Below are positions 44,365 to 51,599 of a DNA stretch of 51,599 nt, piece by piece. Origin of the DNA: Porticoccaceae bacterium (GTDB taxonomy: Bacteria; Pseudomonadota; Gammaproteobacteria; Pseudomonadales; Porticoccaceae); contig JAHEGD010000012.1 of NCBI GenBank assembly GCA_024639885.1, positions 1 through 51,599 on the forward strand, read 5' to 3'. The notes beneath the pieces are model-generated. The model was given only the letters and a program-made list of their open reading frames with translations, was not told the DNA's origin and made no database searches. Numbering within the stretch: position 1 is the first letter of the stretch; each line of letters starts with the position of its first letter. The position numbers and the translations under genes are program-made.

Positions 44365-44643
44365 TCAGGCGGCGATCGTGACGCGGACACCCAGCGCCCG
44401 CATCAGACTGTGCACAGTGTGCCATTTTGGCTTCACTTTGCCGTTTAGCACTTTATACAGGCTCTCTCTATTGAGCCCTGCGGCCTCCGCGATCTGCGCT
44501 ACGCCGCGGTGCCGGACGGCGTGACCTAAGGCTACAATGAAAACCGCGGGATCCTCCTCATCGTAGGCATCGGTCAAATAGGTCGCCAACTCCTGATCGG
44601 TCAGCAGGTAGTCGAACGGGTTGTAAGTTGTTAGCTCTGGCAT
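44365..44643 (-). CDS. Antitoxin, HigA-like addiction-module antidote protein
   Basis: A 92-residue protein. The N-terminal part (YNPFDYLLTDQELATYLTDAYDEEDPAVFIVALGHAVR) is typical of the putative addiction-module antidote family. The C-terminal helix-turn-helix is GVAQIAEAAGLNRESLYKVLNGKVKPKWHTVHSLMRALGV, close to HTH_37 and Xre types. It should neutralise the upstream-encoded toxin and repress their promoter. The ATG overlaps the toxin stop as TGATG (a GTG one codon earlier is also possible). Toxin before antitoxin is the HigBA order. Confidence 0.88.
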   Translation of the reverse strand: MPELTTYNPFDYLLTDQELATYLTDAYDEEDPAVFIVALGHAVRHRGVAQIAEAAGLNRESLYKVLNGKVKPKWHTVHSLMRALGVRVTIAA

Positions 44644-44945
44644 CACTCACGCTCCAGTTGGCTGATTAACAAATTAGCGCGCCGCAGATCTCTTGGCTGG
44701 CTTGTTTTATCCCCACCGCACAACAAAATCACCAGCTCACGCCCGCGCACCGTATAGTAGATCCGATAGCCCGGCCCGATGAAAATACGCATCTCACTCA
44801 GGCCGCCACCCAACGACTTAGTGTCGCCCAAATTACCCGCGGCTACCCGGTCCAAGCGAGCGGCTATGGCGCGTGCGGCCACGCGATCGCGCAGCGAGCC
44901 CAGCCAACGGTTAAACACTGCGGTGGTCTTTAGCTGATAATACAT
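44643..44945 (-). CDS. Toxin, RelE/HigB-like (addiction module killer protein)
   Basis: A 100-residue RelE-fold protein. TTAVFNRWLGSLRDRVAARAIAARLDRVAAGNLGDTKSLGGGLSEMRIFIGPGYRIYY is the usual pattern of the killer-protein family, with LLCGGDKTSQ near the end. RelE-type toxins are usually ribosome-dependent mRNases. The ATG of MYYQLKTT matches relatives; the open frame continues nine residues upstream without similarity. It is co-translated with the antitoxin (1-base overlap), between acs and hexR. Confidence 0.88.
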   Translation of the reverse strand: MYYQLKTTAVFNRWLGSLRDRVAARAIAARLDRVAAGNLGDTKSLGGGLSEMRIFIGPGYRIYYTVRGRELVILLCGGDKTSQPRDLRRANLLISQLERE

Positions 44946-45017
44946 AACCAGAATGTAGCCGGCAAGCCACAAAAGCGCAAGCCGCTACCTGCTTGGCAGC
45001 GAGCGCTGGCGGTTAAG

Positions 45018-45872
45018 TTAGGGGGCGGGAAACCGCGTCGGTTGCAGCGACTTCTTGATTCGCTCTAGGTGGGGCAAAAACTCGGCGCCACGGCGCAGCG
45101 TGACACCGGTGGCCAGCACGTCGAGCATCACCAGGTGGACAATCCGCGAGCTCATCGGCATGTACTCGTCGGTATTCTCTGGCACATCCACGGTAAACGG
45201 CAGCGTGCAGGCCGCCGCCAGTGGCGACTGCGGCGCGGTCAGCGCGATCACCGTGGCACCACCGGCCCGCGCCGCCTGGGCGACCTCGACCAGCTCGCGG
45301 GTGCGGCCGGTGTGCGAGATGATAAAAAAGATATCGCCGGCGCTACCGGTGGCCGCCAGCATGCGCTGCATCAGCACGTCGTCGTGGTAGGAGACCGGCA
45401 GGTTAAACCTGAAAAATTTGTGCTCGGCGTCGCGCGCCACCGCGCCCGATGCACCCAGCCCAAAGAAATAGATCCGCTTGGCCTGCACCAACTTATCCAC
45501 CACCTGGCTGATCCGCTCGTGGCTGATGCGGTCGCGAACCATCGCCAAACTGTTGATGGTGCTGTCAAAAATCTTGCTGGTGTAGGCGGTAACATCGTCG
45601 CCGGGGTCGACACTGCTGCTGACAAAACGTATGCCGCTAGCCAGCGAGCGCGCCAGCTGCAGCTTAAAGTCGGGGAAGCCGGCAGTGTCAAAGCGCTTGC
45701 AGAAACGGTTGACGCTCGGCTCGCTGACCGCCGCCGCGCGGGCGAGGTTGGCAATACTTGAGCGGGTCGCCGCCTCTGGGTCGGCGAGAATCACCGCCGC
45801 CACTTTGCTCTCAGAGCAGTTCAGGTTGGGTAGTTGGTCGCTGATCACGGTCAGCAGGTTGGCCGGTTGCAT
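45018..45872 (-). CDS. hexR: HexR, RpiR-family regulator of central carbon metabolism
   Basis: A 284-residue regulator. The N-terminal HTH_6 domain has LNCSESKVAAVILADPEAATRSSIANLARAAAVSEPSVNRFCKRF (about 15-60). The SIS sugar-phosphate domain has RIYFFGLGASGAVARDAEHKFFRF and FIISHTGRTRELVEVAQAAR. HexR senses KDPG and controls gap, zwf, edd and eda in pseudomonads and Shewanella. It is divergent from gap with operator-like palindromes between them, and zwf, pgl and eda lie a few kb away. The ATG of MQPANLL is chosen because similarity starts there; the upstream open frame covers the operators. Confidence 0.95.
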   Translation of the reverse strand: MQPANLLTVISDQLPNLNCSESKVAAVILADPEAATRSSIANLARAAAVSEPSVNRFCKRFDTAGFPDFKLQLARSLASGIRFVSSSVDPGDDVTAYTSKIFDSTINSLAMVRDRISHERISQVVDKLVQAKRIYFFGLGASGAVARDAEHKFFRFNLPVSYHDDVLMQRMLAATGSAGDIFFIISHTGRTRELVEVAQAARAGGATVIALTAPQSPLAAACTLPFTVDVPENTDEYMPMSSRIVHLVMLDVLATGVTLRRGAEFLPHLERIKKSLQPTRFPAP

Positions 45873-45972
45873 AGGGACTCCAGGGCGATGGCGGCAAGAG
45901 GCGGTCGATCGGCACACCCCCAAAAGGTAATAATATTTCATAAAAGCCGACCAATGGCCAGATAACCGCCCT

Positions 45973-45986
45973 AATAACCGGTTATT
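45973..45986. promoter_or_regulatory. 14-bp perfect palindrome in the hexR-gap region
   Basis: AATAACCGGTTATT is its own reverse complement. It does not match the HexR consensus and abuts the first HexR-like site, so it may be the target of a second regulator or part of the hexR promoter. Confidence 0.45.
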
Positions 45987-46003
45987 TTGTAATTTATACA
46001 AAA
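45985..46003. promoter_or_regulatory. HexR-like operator 1
   Basis: TTTTGTA-ATTTA-TACAAAA, perfect 7-bp arms, contains TGTAAT and TACA. The HexR consensus is roughly TGTAAT-N3-ATTACA, so this site is close but has different spacing. Confidence 0.5.
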
Positions 46004-46040
46004 TAATATCGACAATACCGCCGCTCGGGAGTAGCATTTA

Positions 46041-46055
46041 CGTAATAAAATTACA
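46041..46055. promoter_or_regulatory. HexR-like operator 2, near the gap start
   Basis: CGTAAT-AAA-ATTACA matches TGTAAT-N3-ATTACA with one mismatch. It lies 47 bp before the gap ATG, a position suited to repression or KDPG-controlled activation. Confidence 0.65.
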
Positions 46056-46101
46056 TCGCGCCACCTACCGGCGTCGCTGCAACCCACTGCGAGGTTTATC
46101 T

Positions 46102-47106
46102 ATGTACCAGCTGGCAATCAATGGTTTTGGCCGCATCGGCCGCAATGTCCTGCGCGCCCTCTACGAGCGCCCCGAGCTGCGCGAAAAGCTCCGCGTGGTC
46201 GCCATCAACGACCTCGGCGATGTCGAGATCAACGCCCATCTGCTGCAGTTTGATTCGGTCCACGGCCGCTTCAACCAGCCGGTCAGTATCGACGGCGACT
46301 ACCTCTGTATCGGCGACGACCGCATCCTCTGCTGCTCGCAGCGCGACCCGGCGGCGATCAACTGGGCCGAGCTCGGCGTCGATCTGGTCTGTGAGTGCAC
46401 CGGGCTGTTCACCGCCCGTGACAAAGCCGCCCTGCACTTGGCCGGCGGCGCTAAAAAGGTATTGGTCTCGGCGCCCGGCACCGATATGGACGCCACCGTG
46501 GTCTACGGCATCAACCACGACGTGATCAGCGCCGACCACACCATCGTCTCCAACGCCTCGTGCACCACCAACTGTCTGGCCCCGGTGGCTGCGCCACTGC
46601 ACGCCGCGCTCGGCATCGAGTCGGGGTTTATGACCACCGTGCACGCCTACACCAACGACCAGAACCTCAGCGATGTCTACCACAGCGATGTCTACCGCGC
46701 CCGCTCTGCCACCCAGTCGATGATCCCGACCAAGACCGGCGCAGCCGCGGCGATCGGCTTGGTAATCCCAGAGTTGGCCGGCCGTCTCGACGGCGGCGCG
46801 GTGCGGGTACCGACCATCAATGTCTCGCTGGTTGATTTCACCTTTAACGCCGGCCGCGCGACCAGCGTCGCCGAGGTCAACCAGATTCTCGCCGACGCGG
46901 CGGCCGGGCCACTGGCCGAGGTGCTGCACTACAACGACAAGCCGCTGGTGTCGGTCGACTTCAACCACGCCCCGTTCTCTAGCAACTTCGACGCCACCCA
47001 AACCCGCGTGCACGGCAACTTGGTCAAGGTGATGGCCTGGTACGACAACGAGTGGGGCTTCTCTAACCGCATGCTCGACAATGCGCTGGTCATGCTAGAG
47101 GCCTAA
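46102..47106 (+). CDS. gap: Glyceraldehyde-3-phosphate dehydrogenase, type I
   Basis: A 334-residue NAD(P)-dependent enzyme. The Rossmann start is [16 protein letters not shown], the catalytic Cys154 is in SNASCTTNC, and the catalytic His181 is in [21 protein letters not shown]-like [14 protein letters not shown] closes the protein. HAYTNDQ favours GAPDH over erythrose-4-phosphate dehydrogenase. Location beside hexR matches gap genes under KDPG control in Pseudomonas and Shewanella. GAGG lies before the ATG. Its TAA directly abuts the convergent pgm stop with no bases between. Confidence 0.96.
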   Translation: MYQLAINGFGRIGRNVLRALYERPELREKLRVVAINDLGDVEINAHLLQFDSVHGRFNQPVSIDGDYLCIGDDRILCCSQRDPAAINWAELGVDLVCECTGLFTARDKAALHLAGGAKKVLVSAPGTDMDATVVYGINHDVISADHTIVSNASCTTNCLAPVAAPLHAALGIESGFMTTVHAYTNDQNLSDVYHSDVYRARSATQSMIPTKTGAAAAIGLVIPELAGRLDGGAVRVPTINVSLVDFTFNAGRATSVAEVNQILADAAAGPLAEVLHYNDKPLVSVDFNHAPFSSNFDATQTRVHGNLVKVMAWYDNEWGFSNRMLDNALVMLEA

Positions 47107-48735
47107 TCAGGTCACCACATCGGGCTGGCTGCGGCCGACGCTGCGCTCCAGCTGTAGCCACTCGGCGCTGGCGGCAATCACCGCGGCAAGCGCCCGCTGC
47201 GGGTCGTCGCAGTGGCGCGCCGGGTCGGACTCATGACGGTCAAAATAGAGTCGCAGTGTGGCACCGCTGGTACCGGTACCACTGAGCCGCACCACCGCGC
47301 GGCTGCCATCCGCAAAACAGAGCCGTATCCCCTGCCCGCTGCTGCGCGCCCCATCGACCGGGTCGGTGTAGCTAAATTGCTCGGCGCTTTCCACCGCCAG
47401 CCCGGCCAAGCGGCTGCCGGCAAGCTCCGCCAAACTCCCCTCTAGCCGTTTTAGCAGCGCCGCCGCCGCGTCGCTGTCGAGCCCTTCGTAGTCGTGGCGG
47501 GTGAAAAAGTCGCGGCCGTAAGTCGCCCAGTGGTGTTCGACGATCGCCTGCGGTGAGAGCTGCCGCGCGGCGATGATATTAAGCCAGCAGAGCACCGCCC
47601 AGAGGCCGTCTTTCTCGCGCAGGTGGTCAGCCCCAGTGCCAAAGCTCTCCTCGCCGCAGAGATTGATATGGCCGCCATCCAGCAAGGTGGCGAAAAATTT
47701 CCAGCCGGTCGGTGTCTCGTAGCAGCGGATACCCTGCGCCGCAGCAACGCGGTCGACGGCGCGGCTGGTCGGCATCGAGCGCGCTACCCCGCGCAAACCG
47801 CCACCCAACCCGGCCAGCAGTGGAGCGTTAGCGGCGATGATCGCCAAGCTGTCGCACGGGTTGATAAACAGCCCGCTGCCGACCACCATGTTGCGGTCGC
47901 CGTCGCCATCCGATGCCGCCCCCAGCGCCCACTCGCCGGCGCCATTGACCGCCGCCAGCAGCTCGCCGGCGTGGGCCAGGTTGGGGTCGGGGTGGCCGCC
48001 GCCAAAATCTTCGCGCGGGGTGGCGTTAAGCAGACAGCTGCGGCTCGCCCCCAAACGCCGGCAGAAGATCTCCTCGGCGTAGGGACCGGTGATGGCGTGC
48101 ATCGCGTCGAAATAAAACTCAAACGTAGCGCTGCGCAGCAGCTCGCCAATCGCAGCAAAGTCAAACTGGCGGGCCATCAGGTCGGCGTAGTCGGCAACCC
48201 CGTCGATCACCTCTATCTGCATGCCGGCCAGCTCGCTGCTGCCAATCTGGTCGAGGTCAAAACCCTCGCCCTCGGCTAACTGGTAGTGGCTGATAGCGGT
48301 GCTGGCGGCGTAGATAGCGGCGCTGGTCTGCTCGCTGGCCGGTGCGCCGTTGGCGCCGTTAAACTTGATGCCAAAGTCGCCGTGCGGGCCACCGGGGTTG
48401 TGGCTGGCCGACAGAATCAGCCCACCGGCGGCGCCGCGCTGGCGGATCAGCGCCGAAGCGGCCGGCGTCGACAACAGCCCGCCGCGGCCAACCAGCAGCC
48501 GCGCCACACCGTTGCCGGCGGCTAACTCGGCGATCCGGGCGATCGCCGCACGGTTGTGGTAACGGCCGTCGCCGCCGACCACCAGGGTCGCGCCGGCCAA
48601 GCTCGGCACGGCGTTAAAAATTGCTTGGACAAAATTCTCTAGGTAGTGGGGCTGCTGAAAAACGCTGACCCGCTGGCGCAGCCCAGAGGTGCCGGGACGC
48701 TGGCCCGGGTAGGGGCTGCTACTCACTGTAATCAT
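47107..48735 (-). CDS. pgm: Phosphoglucomutase (alpha-D-glucose-specific)
   Basis: A 542-residue PGM1-type phosphohexomutase that interconverts glucose-1- and glucose-6-phosphate. The start PYPGQRPGTSGLRQRV is characteristic. The phosphoserine loop is SASHNPGG (Ser111), the metal loop SDGDGDRNMV, the sugar-binding loop CGEESFGTGADHLREKDG and the phosphate-binding loop VRLSGTGTSGATLR. AAGGAG precedes the ATG. It follows pgl by 71 bp on the same strand, so it may end an eda-zwf-pgl-pgm transcript linking glycogen or exopolysaccharide sugars to the Entner-Doudoroff route. Confidence 0.95.
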   Translation of the reverse strand: MITVSSSPYPGQRPGTSGLRQRVSVFQQPHYLENFVQAIFNAVPSLAGATLVVGGDGRYHNRAAIARIAELAAGNGVARLLVGRGGLLSTPAASALIRQRGAAGGLILSASHNPGGPHGDFGIKFNGANGAPASEQTSAAIYAASTAISHYQLAEGEGFDLDQIGSSELAGMQIEVIDGVADYADLMARQFDFAAIGELLRSATFEFYFDAMHAITGPYAEEIFCRRLGASRSCLLNATPREDFGGGHPDPNLAHAGELLAAVNGAGEWALGAASDGDGDRNMVVGSGLFINPCDSLAIIAANAPLLAGLGGGLRGVARSMPTSRAVDRVAAAQGIRCYETPTGWKFFATLLDGGHINLCGEESFGTGADHLREKDGLWAVLCWLNIIAARQLSPQAIVEHHWATYGRDFFTRHDYEGLDSDAAAALLKRLEGSLAELAGSRLAGLAVESAEQFSYTDPVDGARSSGQGIRLCFADGSRAVVRLSGTGTSGATLRLYFDRHESDPARHCDDPQRALAAVIAASAEWLQLERSVGRSQPDVVT

Positions 48736-48806
48736 TGGGTCTCCTTACGGCTGGCGGCGCACAACGCTGCCATTGTAGGCGATTTAACCCCAATAGCTAG
48801 CCGCTG

Positions 48807-49499
48807 CTAGTTGTCGCTCCAGTAGACCGACAGCGGTGCGCTGGACTGGCGCAGAATGGCCCGCACCGGCATCTCGCGCAGGTCGTCACCGGCCCGCGCG
48901 GCAGCCAGCACACGCTGCTTGTCGGCACCGACAATGTGCAGAAAAATCTCATCGCAATCGAGCAGCCGCGGCAGCGTCATCGACACCCGCCAGTGCGGCG
49001 CGGTGACCGGGTCGGCGGCGATACAGCTGCGCCCAGAGTTCATCGACAGGCCGCTATCGAGCTGCTCGCTGAGCGGAAACAGCGACGCGGTGTGGCCGTC
49101 GTCGCCCATCCCCAGCACCACCGCGGCAAACCGCGGTGCGCGCATCAGCCGGTCGTCGAGCTCGCTGACCGCGTCCTCAAGGCTCTGCTCGGTCAGCGCC
49201 AACGGCCGCCAGCTAGCGGCGCTGGCGGCACCGACCAGCAGGTGCTCGCGAACCAACCGAGCATTGCTATCGGGGTGGTCGCTGGCCACCCAGCGCTCGT
49301 CGGCCAGGGTCACTACCACCCGGCCCCAGTCGAGCGGCTGCGCCGCCAGCGCGGCAAACAGCCCAAGCGGCGTGCGCCCGCCGGAGACCACCAACCACGC
49401 CTCGCCGTCGCGCTCGATAGCGGCGCTGAGCCGGCCAGCAATGGCGCCGGCCAGTGCGCTGTCGAGCGCCTGCGCACTTTCAAAATGGTGGTCGCTCAC
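48807..49499 (-). CDS. pgl: 6-phosphogluconolactonase
   Basis: A 230-residue enzyme of the glucosamine-6-phosphate isomerase/6-phosphogluconolactonase fold that hydrolyses the zwf product. VVSGGRTPLGLFAAL is the phosphate loop, VVVTLADERWVASDHPDSNARLV the substrate region, and VVLGMGDDGHTASLFP the catalytic signature with His. A GTG start two bases after the zwf stop is chosen; the longer open frame lies inside zwf. DevB-type Pgl next to zwf is the usual arrangement. Confidence 0.95.
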   Translation of the reverse strand: MSDHHFESAQALDSALAGAIAGRLSAAIERDGEAWLVVSGGRTPLGLFAALAAQPLDWGRVVVTLADERWVASDHPDSNARLVREHLLVGAASAASWRPLALTEQSLEDAVSELDDRLMRAPRFAAVVLGMGDDGHTASLFPLSEQLDSGLSMNSGRSCIAADPVTAPHWRVSMTLPRLLDCDEIFLHIVGADKQRVLAAARAGDDLREMPVRAILRQSSAPLSVYWSDN

Positions 49500-49500
49500 A

Positions 49501-50958
49501 TCACTCTCCGTGCCAGCTGCGCTGGTCTTTCTCAATCAGCATCTCAGCCTTGGAGGGGCCCCAGCTACCGGCGCTGTAGGGTTTAACCTCCAGCTCGCGG
49601 GCTCGCCAAGAGTCGATCAGAGTGTCACACCAGTTCCACGACGCCTCGATCTCTTCGCGGCTGACAAACAGCCACTGGTCGCCGCGGATCGCCTCAAGAA
49701 ACAGCCGCTCGTAGGCCTCGGGGATCCGCGAGCCGCCGCCGGTGTCAAAGAAATCTAGGTTGAGCAGCCGCTTCTCCAGCTTCATCTCGCCGCTCAGGCT
49801 GTGTTTTTTCGAGATCATCTCCATCTCGACACCCTCGTTGGGCTGCAGCCGGAAGATCAGCCGGTTGGCCTTCTCGACGTTAGAGCCGGGGAAGATGCCG
49901 TGCGGGTTGGCCTTGTAGGTGATCACCACCTCGGTCATCTTCTCGCTCATCCGCTTGCCGGTGCGCAGGTAAAACGGCACGCCCGCCCAGCGCCAGTTGT
50001 CGATGTAGGTTTTCAGTGCGACAAAGGTTTCGGTGTTGCTGCTGTCGCTCTCGCTGCCCTCCTCCTCCATGTAGCCGACTACCGGCTCGCCGCTGATCCA
50101 GCCGGCGGTGTACTGGCCGCGCACGGCGCGGTCGATAACGTTGTCGGGGGTGACCGGCGACAGCGCGCGCAGCAGCTTGACCTTCTCGGCGCGGATCTCA
50201 TCGGCGTTAGTCGAGTTTGGCGGCTCCATGGCGATCATGCAGAGCAGCTGCAACAGATGGTTCTGGACCATATCGCGGAGCTGGCCAACCTTGTCGTAGT
50301 AGCTCCAGCGCCCTTCAATACCGACCGTCTCTGCGGCGGTAATTTGGATGTGATCGATGCAGCTGTTGTCCCACTGCGAGTTGATCATCCGGTTGGCAAA
50401 GCGCAGCACCAGCAGGTTTTGCACCGTCTCTTTGCCTAGGTAGTGGTCGATGCGGTAGATATTGCGCTCGGGGAAGTGGCGGCCGATGGTATCGTTGACC
50501 TCGCGCGAGCTCTTCAGGTCGTGGCCGATCGGCTTCTCGAGCACGATCCGCGACAGCGAGTCGACACAGCCAGAGCTGTCCAGATGCTGGCATATCGGGC
50601 CAAACAGGCTCGGCGGCGTCGCCATGTAGTAGATCGCCGTGCGCCCTTCAACCAACCAGCCCTTGAGCGCCTGGTAATCTTTCTTCTGGGCAAACTCTAT
50701 CTGTACAAAGGTCAGCCGCCGGCAGAACTTGGCCCACGCCGCGTCCTGCCAATCGCCGGCCGGCAGCGTCTCTTGCAGGCGCAGCTTGACGTCATCGATA
50801 AACTGCTCGGGGCTCAATGCCTCGCGGGCAACCCCGGCGATGCGGATACTCTCATCGAGCAGGCCGGCGCGCTCCAACTGGTAGAGCGCCGGAAACAGCT
50901 TGCGCTTGGAGAGATCGCCGCGCGCACCAAACAACACCAAATCAACGTTACTGCTCAC
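49501..50958 (-). CDS. zwf: Glucose-6-phosphate 1-dehydrogenase
   Basis: A 485-residue NADP-dependent enzyme for the first step of the Entner-Doudoroff and pentose-phosphate routes. The nucleotide loop is GARGDLSKRK (11-20), EKPIGHDL follows near 141, and the active site is RIDHYLGKE (169-177). Length matches E. coli Zwf (491). Arg13-Gly-Asp in place of the more usual A-S/T-G-D is common in Pseudomonas-type enzymes. It lies 29 bp after the eda stop and is tightly coupled to pgl, which starts one base after its stop codon. Confidence 0.97.
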   Translation of the reverse strand: MSSNVDLVLFGARGDLSKRKLFPALYQLERAGLLDESIRIAGVAREALSPEQFIDDVKLRLQETLPAGDWQDAAWAKFCRRLTFVQIEFAQKKDYQALKGWLVEGRTAIYYMATPPSLFGPICQHLDSSGCVDSLSRIVLEKPIGHDLKSSREVNDTIGRHFPERNIYRIDHYLGKETVQNLLVLRFANRMINSQWDNSCIDHIQITAAETVGIEGRWSYYDKVGQLRDMVQNHLLQLLCMIAMEPPNSTNADEIRAEKVKLLRALSPVTPDNVIDRAVRGQYTAGWISGEPVVGYMEEEGSESDSSNTETFVALKTYIDNWRWAGVPFYLRTGKRMSEKMTEVVITYKANPHGIFPGSNVEKANRLIFRLQPNEGVEMEMISKKHSLSGEMKLEKRLLNLDFFDTGGGSRIPEAYERLFLEAIRGDQWLFVSREEIEASWNWCDTLIDSWRARELEVKPYSAGSWGPSKAEMLIEKDQRSWHGE

Positions 50959-50987
50959 ACTATCTACCTCACTCAGTGGGTTGGCGG

Positions 50988-51578
50988 CTAGCCGCGCAGG
51001 GCCGCTGCATTGCTCGCCAACTCGGTAATCTCATCCCAGCGGCCGGCCTTGACCAGTTCGCTCGGGCAGATCCAAGAGCCGCCGACACAGAGCACGTTGG
51101 GCAGTGCCAAATAATCCATCACATTGTGCGGGCCGATGCCGCCGGTCGGGCAGAAACGGACATCGCCAAACGGCCCGCCGAGCGCCTTAATAGCGGCTGC
51201 GCCGCCGCTGGTCTCAGCTGGGAACAGCTTCATTTCAGTGTAACCGTACTCGCGGCAGCGCATCAATTCGGCCGCCGAGGCGATCCCCGGCAGCAGCTTG
51301 ATCGGCGCACTGGCGGCCGCCTCTAACAGCCTGTCGGTAGCCCCGGGTGAGACCATAAACTGGCAGCCCGCCGCCACCGACTGCTCGATCTGGGCGGCGT
51401 CACAGACCGTGCCGCTGCCGATAATCGCCTCGGGTAACGCCTCGACCATCGCCGCAATCGCCTCGACCGCCACCGGCGTGCGCAGGGTCACCTCGAGCAC
51501 ATTCAAACCGCCGGCTACCAGTGCGCGGGCGAGTGGCACGGCGTCTTCTAGGCGGTCGATAACAATCACCGGCACCAC
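50988..51578 (-). CDS. eda: KDPG/KHG aldolase
   Basis: A class I aldolase, 196 residues from the GTG at 51578, that splits 2-keto-3-deoxy-6-phosphogluconate to pyruvate and glyceraldehyde-3-phosphate. The catalytic Glu is in VLEVTLRTP, the Schiff-base Lys in EMKLFPAE, and the phosphate site is CPTGGIGPHN with CVGGSW. E. coli Eda (213) is about 17 residues longer at the N-terminus. Similarity continues upstream of the GTG as ILASVPV, but an in-frame TAG sits at 51597-51599, the last three bases of the window. The true start is therefore uncertain. It is the first visible gene of eda-zwf-pgl. Confidence 0.9.
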   Translation of the reverse strand: MVPVIVIDRLEDAVPLARALVAGGLNVLEVTLRTPVAVEAIAAMVEALPEAIIGSGTVCDAAQIEQSVAAGCQFMVSPGATDRLLEAAASAPIKLLPGIASAAELMRCREYGYTEMKLFPAETSGGAAAIKALGGPFGDVRFCPTGGIGPHNVMDYLALPNVLCVGGSWICPSELVKAGRWDEITELASNAAALRG

Positions 51579-51599
51579 CGGTACTGACGCTAAAATCTA

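Noticed and set aside
46096-47013. 305-residue minus-strand open frame opposite gap
   Set aside because: A shadow of a GC-rich gene; gap has all catalytic motifs on the + strand.
46102-47106. Erythrose-4-phosphate dehydrogenase (epd) instead of gap
   Set aside because: The N-terminal third resembles Epd, but HAYTNDQ, the [16 protein letters not shown] stretch and the HexR context fit GAPDH better.

Overview
The window looks like a chromosome segment of a high-GC gammaproteobacterium, probably a marine Cellvibrionales/Halieaceae-like or Pseudomonas-related organism. The clues are the gene order argS ... hslV-hslU-DUF971 ... ubiE-ubiJ-ubiB-hisI-hisE-tatABC, HexR beside gap and an Entner-Doudoroff operon, TonB-dependent receptors, and dense GC-rich coding with many overlapping start/stop codons. 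The placement is inferred from gene content and order; there is no 16S gene here.

Layout. 0-1.6 kb: a run of four hairpins, tRNA-Arg(ACG) with a good promoter and terminator, an OmpW-type porin with an FNR-like box, and bolA. 1.7-14.8 kb: argS, an M1 lipoprotein aminopeptidase, putP, ttcA, bioA, a beta-carbonic anhydrase, an Smr-domain protein, a TauE/SafE permease, an orphan ABC ATPase overlapping a nitroreductase, and a MaoC-like hydratase. 14.8-16.1 kb: non-coding and repeat-rich, with two near-identical tandem ~295-bp units built on a palindrome. 16.1-21.8 kb: an M16C peptidase (PreP-like), a thioesterase, hslVU and a DUF971 protein.

22.3-29.4 kb: an accessory block of visibly lower GC. 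It encodes two exported metallo-beta-lactamase-fold hydrolases (one a lipoprotein), a lipoprotein amidohydrolase, a TonB-dependent receptor and a divergent TetR regulator. Copies of the same dispersed repeats lie on both sides in the same orientation, and the block separates hslVU/DUF971 from ubiE. I read it as an inserted uptake-and-hydrolysis island for an unknown substrate.

29.7-34.8 kb: ubiE-ubiJ-ubiB (ubiquinone), hisI-hisE (histidine) and tatABC (folded-protein export), tightly packed. 34.8-38.2 kb: a SulP anion transporter and an RhlE-type RNA helicase with a ~190-residue low-complexity tail. 38.3-42.2 kb: a TPP-riboswitch-controlled thiamine salvage operon made of a TonB-dependent receptor, an 86-residue YkoF-like thiamine-binding protein, a PnuC/PnuT permease and an aminoglycoside-phosphotransferase-fold kinase. 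A hairpin that can mask the receptor's ribosome binding site follows the riboswitch. 42.2-45 kb: acs and a RelE/HigB-HigA type toxin-antitoxin pair. 45-51.6 kb: hexR divergent from gap with palindromic operators between them, then the opposing cluster eda-zwf-pgl-pgm. Together these make up a HexR-type central carbon module; edd and glk are not in the window.
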